A stretch of 64,000 nt of DNA from Bacteroidaceae bacterium. GTDB taxonomy: Bacteria > Bacteroidota > Bacteroidia > Bacteroidales > Bacteroidaceae. Shown one piece after another: positions 63,157 to 64,000 of the stretch (positions are counted from its first letter, which is position 1; every line of letters begins with the position of its first letter). The position numbers were made by a program, and so were the translations under genes. Below the pieces are notes generated by a model. It made no database searches. It was not told the DNA's origin and saw nothing but the letters and a program-made list of their open reading frames with translations. The DNA is taken from positions 1 to 64,000 of the forward strand of contig JAFUYT010000021.1 of NCBI GenBank assembly GCA_017470425.1, written 5' to 3'.

Positions 63157-63780
63157 ATGAAAGAGAACGAAAGAAACGAAAGCGAAGGGTTCCTCTTCCC
63201 TGCACTCTTCTCTTCCCAAGAGAAAGAAAATAAAGAAAGAGAAAGGGACGACTCTGACGACGACGACAAAGCTTACGCACCTGCGCGCGAGGAGACCGTG
63301 TCCGCTCCGGCAGGCTCCGAAGACATCGATGTCGGCCGGTTCATCCAATTCTTCAACAGCCGTATGCCCCCGGGCGGCATCCCTAAGATCGTGACCGTGC
63401 GGGGCAGCCGCCTGAGCTGCCTCCACGCCCGCTGCCGGGAGTACGGCAAGAGCGCCGTCGTGGCCATGGTGGAGCGCGCCTCGCGCAGCTTCTTCCTCAA
63501 CGGCGGCGGTGCCACGGGCTGGCACGCCGACATCGACTGGCTGCTGCGCCCCAACATCTTCCCCCGCGTCGTGGAGGGCATCTACGATGACTACAACGCC
63601 TATTCGCCCAAACACGATGCGCAGGCCGCCCGACGCGCCCGCAACCGCGAGCTCTACGAAGCGATCTGCCGCGAGCAGCGCCAGGCGCGCGAGCAGATGT
63701 CCCAAGGCGCCGTGACCTACGAGGAGTACCAGCGCCTGAAGGCCCAGGGCCTCGTCCCCGACGCCCCGCCCGAGGCCTGA
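63157..63780 (+). CDS. Replication-protein-like C-terminal domain protein
   Basis: A 207-residue protein from ATG 63157 (MKENERNESEGFLFPALFSS). The N-terminal third is strongly charged (KENKERERDDSDDDDKAY). The rest resembles the end of DnaD-like/phage-type replication proteins: GRFIQFFNSRMPPGGIPKIV, then GWHADIDWLLRPNIFPRVVE with GIYDDY, which recalls the pattern F-x-W-L-L-x-x-x-N-F-x-K-V-x-E-G-x-Y. The helical N-terminal DNA-binding domain usual in such proteins is missing. An open frame extends upstream to 62512 but overlaps the previous gene in another frame, so it is not used. Confidence 0.6.
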   Translation: MKENERNESEGFLFPALFSSQEKENKERERDDSDDDDKAYAPAREETVSAPAGSEDIDVGRFIQFFNSRMPPGGIPKIVTVRGSRLSCLHARCREYGKSAVVAMVERASRSFFLNGGGATGWHADIDWLLRPNIFPRVVEGIYDDYNAYSPKHDAQAARRARNRELYEAICREQRQAREQMSQGAVTYEEYQRLKAQGLVPDAPPEA

Positions 63781-63827
63781 GCCCTGCCCACCACCGGCCA
63801 CGCCGCACACAGCAAGCTCCATCACCC

Positions 63828-63875
63828 TACGCAGCAGGCTGCATCACCCGATGCAGCCTGCTGCGTAAGTTTTTT
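63828..63875 (+). terminator. Palindrome pair forming a terminator
   Basis: An 18-bp stem (63828-63845 with 63850-63867; core GCAGCAGGCTGCATC / GATGCAGCCTGCTGC) has an ACCC loop and is followed by AGTTTTTTC. The same two palindromes are centred 22 bp apart and match the array motif at 293-351. Confidence 0.85.
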
Positions 63876-63950
63876 CAGCAAAAAGGCGGGGAAGATTGAG
63901 CTATTTACAGAAAAAACGGAAGGAGGCAGCTGTCTTTCGGGATTTTTGCG

Positions 63951-63958
63951 TACCTTTG
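63951..63958 (+). promoter_or_regulatory. -7 promoter motif at the window end
   Basis: TACCTTTG followed by CG, 21 bp before the ATG at 63980. Confidence 0.6.
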
Positions 63959-63979
63959 CGCTCGAAAACTGAAACAACA

Positions 63980-64000
63980 ATGACACAAAAGAGGATCACT
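63980..64000 (+). CDS. Start of a gene cut by the window edge
   Basis: An ATG at 63980 opens MTQKRIT before the window ends. The promoter motif 21 bp upstream supports it as a real start. Nothing can be said about function. Confidence 0.4.

Noticed and set aside
54614..63780. A complete prophage
   Set aside because: There is an amidase, an HU-like gene and a replication-like fragment, but no capsid, portal, terminase, tail or integrase gene.

Overview
The window looks like chromosomal DNA from a GC-rich member of the Bacteroidales, most likely Prevotellaceae-like. The evidence is a SusC/SusD pair, a SprA homologue (type IX secretion), split GcvPA/GcvPB, an L25 - Pth - S4 operon, an HU-like - smalltalk - amidase trio, and many promoters of the Bacteroidota TAnnTTTG type. 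No rRNA, tRNA, CRISPR array or complete classical insertion sequence was recognised.

Layout. 0.5-9.1 kb: an ECF sigma factor, then a SusC/SusD uptake locus with a zinc-metallohydrolase lipoprotein and a DUF4302 lipoprotein. 9.2-14.4 kb: a repeat-rich secreted protein and a C10 (streptopain-like) protease. 14.4-17.0 kb: a 48-codon ORF, rpe and comEC. 17.0-22.0 kb (minus strand): purL followed by two chromate-transporter halves. 22.1-25.7 kb (minus): a DUF5723 protein and a lipoprotein. 25.9-27.9 kb (minus): rplY, pth and an S4/Hsp15-like protein. 28.2-33.3 kb: a very large secreted protein and asparaginase. 33.5-39.7 kb: lipoate ligase, gcvT, gcvH, a four-helix-bundle protein, gcvPA, crcB, gcvPB. 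39.8-46.9 kb: a lipoprotein, lpd, a CcsA-like protein, manA, a tandem SGNH esterase and ruvA. 46.9-54.5 kb: sprA. 54.6-64 kb: amidase, smalltalk and HU-like genes, a REP-associated (Y1/HUH) transposase-like gene, a large InlB/Ig-like secreted protein, a possible structured RNA, and three genes of uncertain function, one of which resembles the end of replication proteins.

Functional links. LplA, GcvT, GcvH, GcvPA, GcvPB and Lpd together supply a complete lipoylated glycine-cleavage system. The surface and secreted proteins ending in a short YDLxGxx...NGxK(V/F) tail fit with the SprA type IX secretion component.

The most striking signal is repetitive DNA inside genes. Two families of interspersed inverted-repeat elements occur both between genes and in frame inside conserved housekeeping genes. 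Family 1 is GC-rich, with blocks such as CTCCCCCCGTGGGGGGAG. Family 2 has AATTCATAATT/AATTGTGAATT arms around a short core that often contains GGCTGCGCA. They are translated as extra peptides in purL (four inserts), pth, gcvT, gcvPB (two), lpd (two or three), the SGNH esterase and the end of the 1346-aa secreted protein. They also supply the start or stop region of pth, the S4 gene and sprA. This resembles the Rickettsia palindromic elements in principle. A RAYT-like transposase gene in the window and a four-helix-bundle gene enclosed by AT-rich inverted repeats are candidate partners. A third, independent pattern is arrays of 12-18 bp palindromes spaced exactly 22 bp apart, at four places and with three unrelated palindrome sequences.
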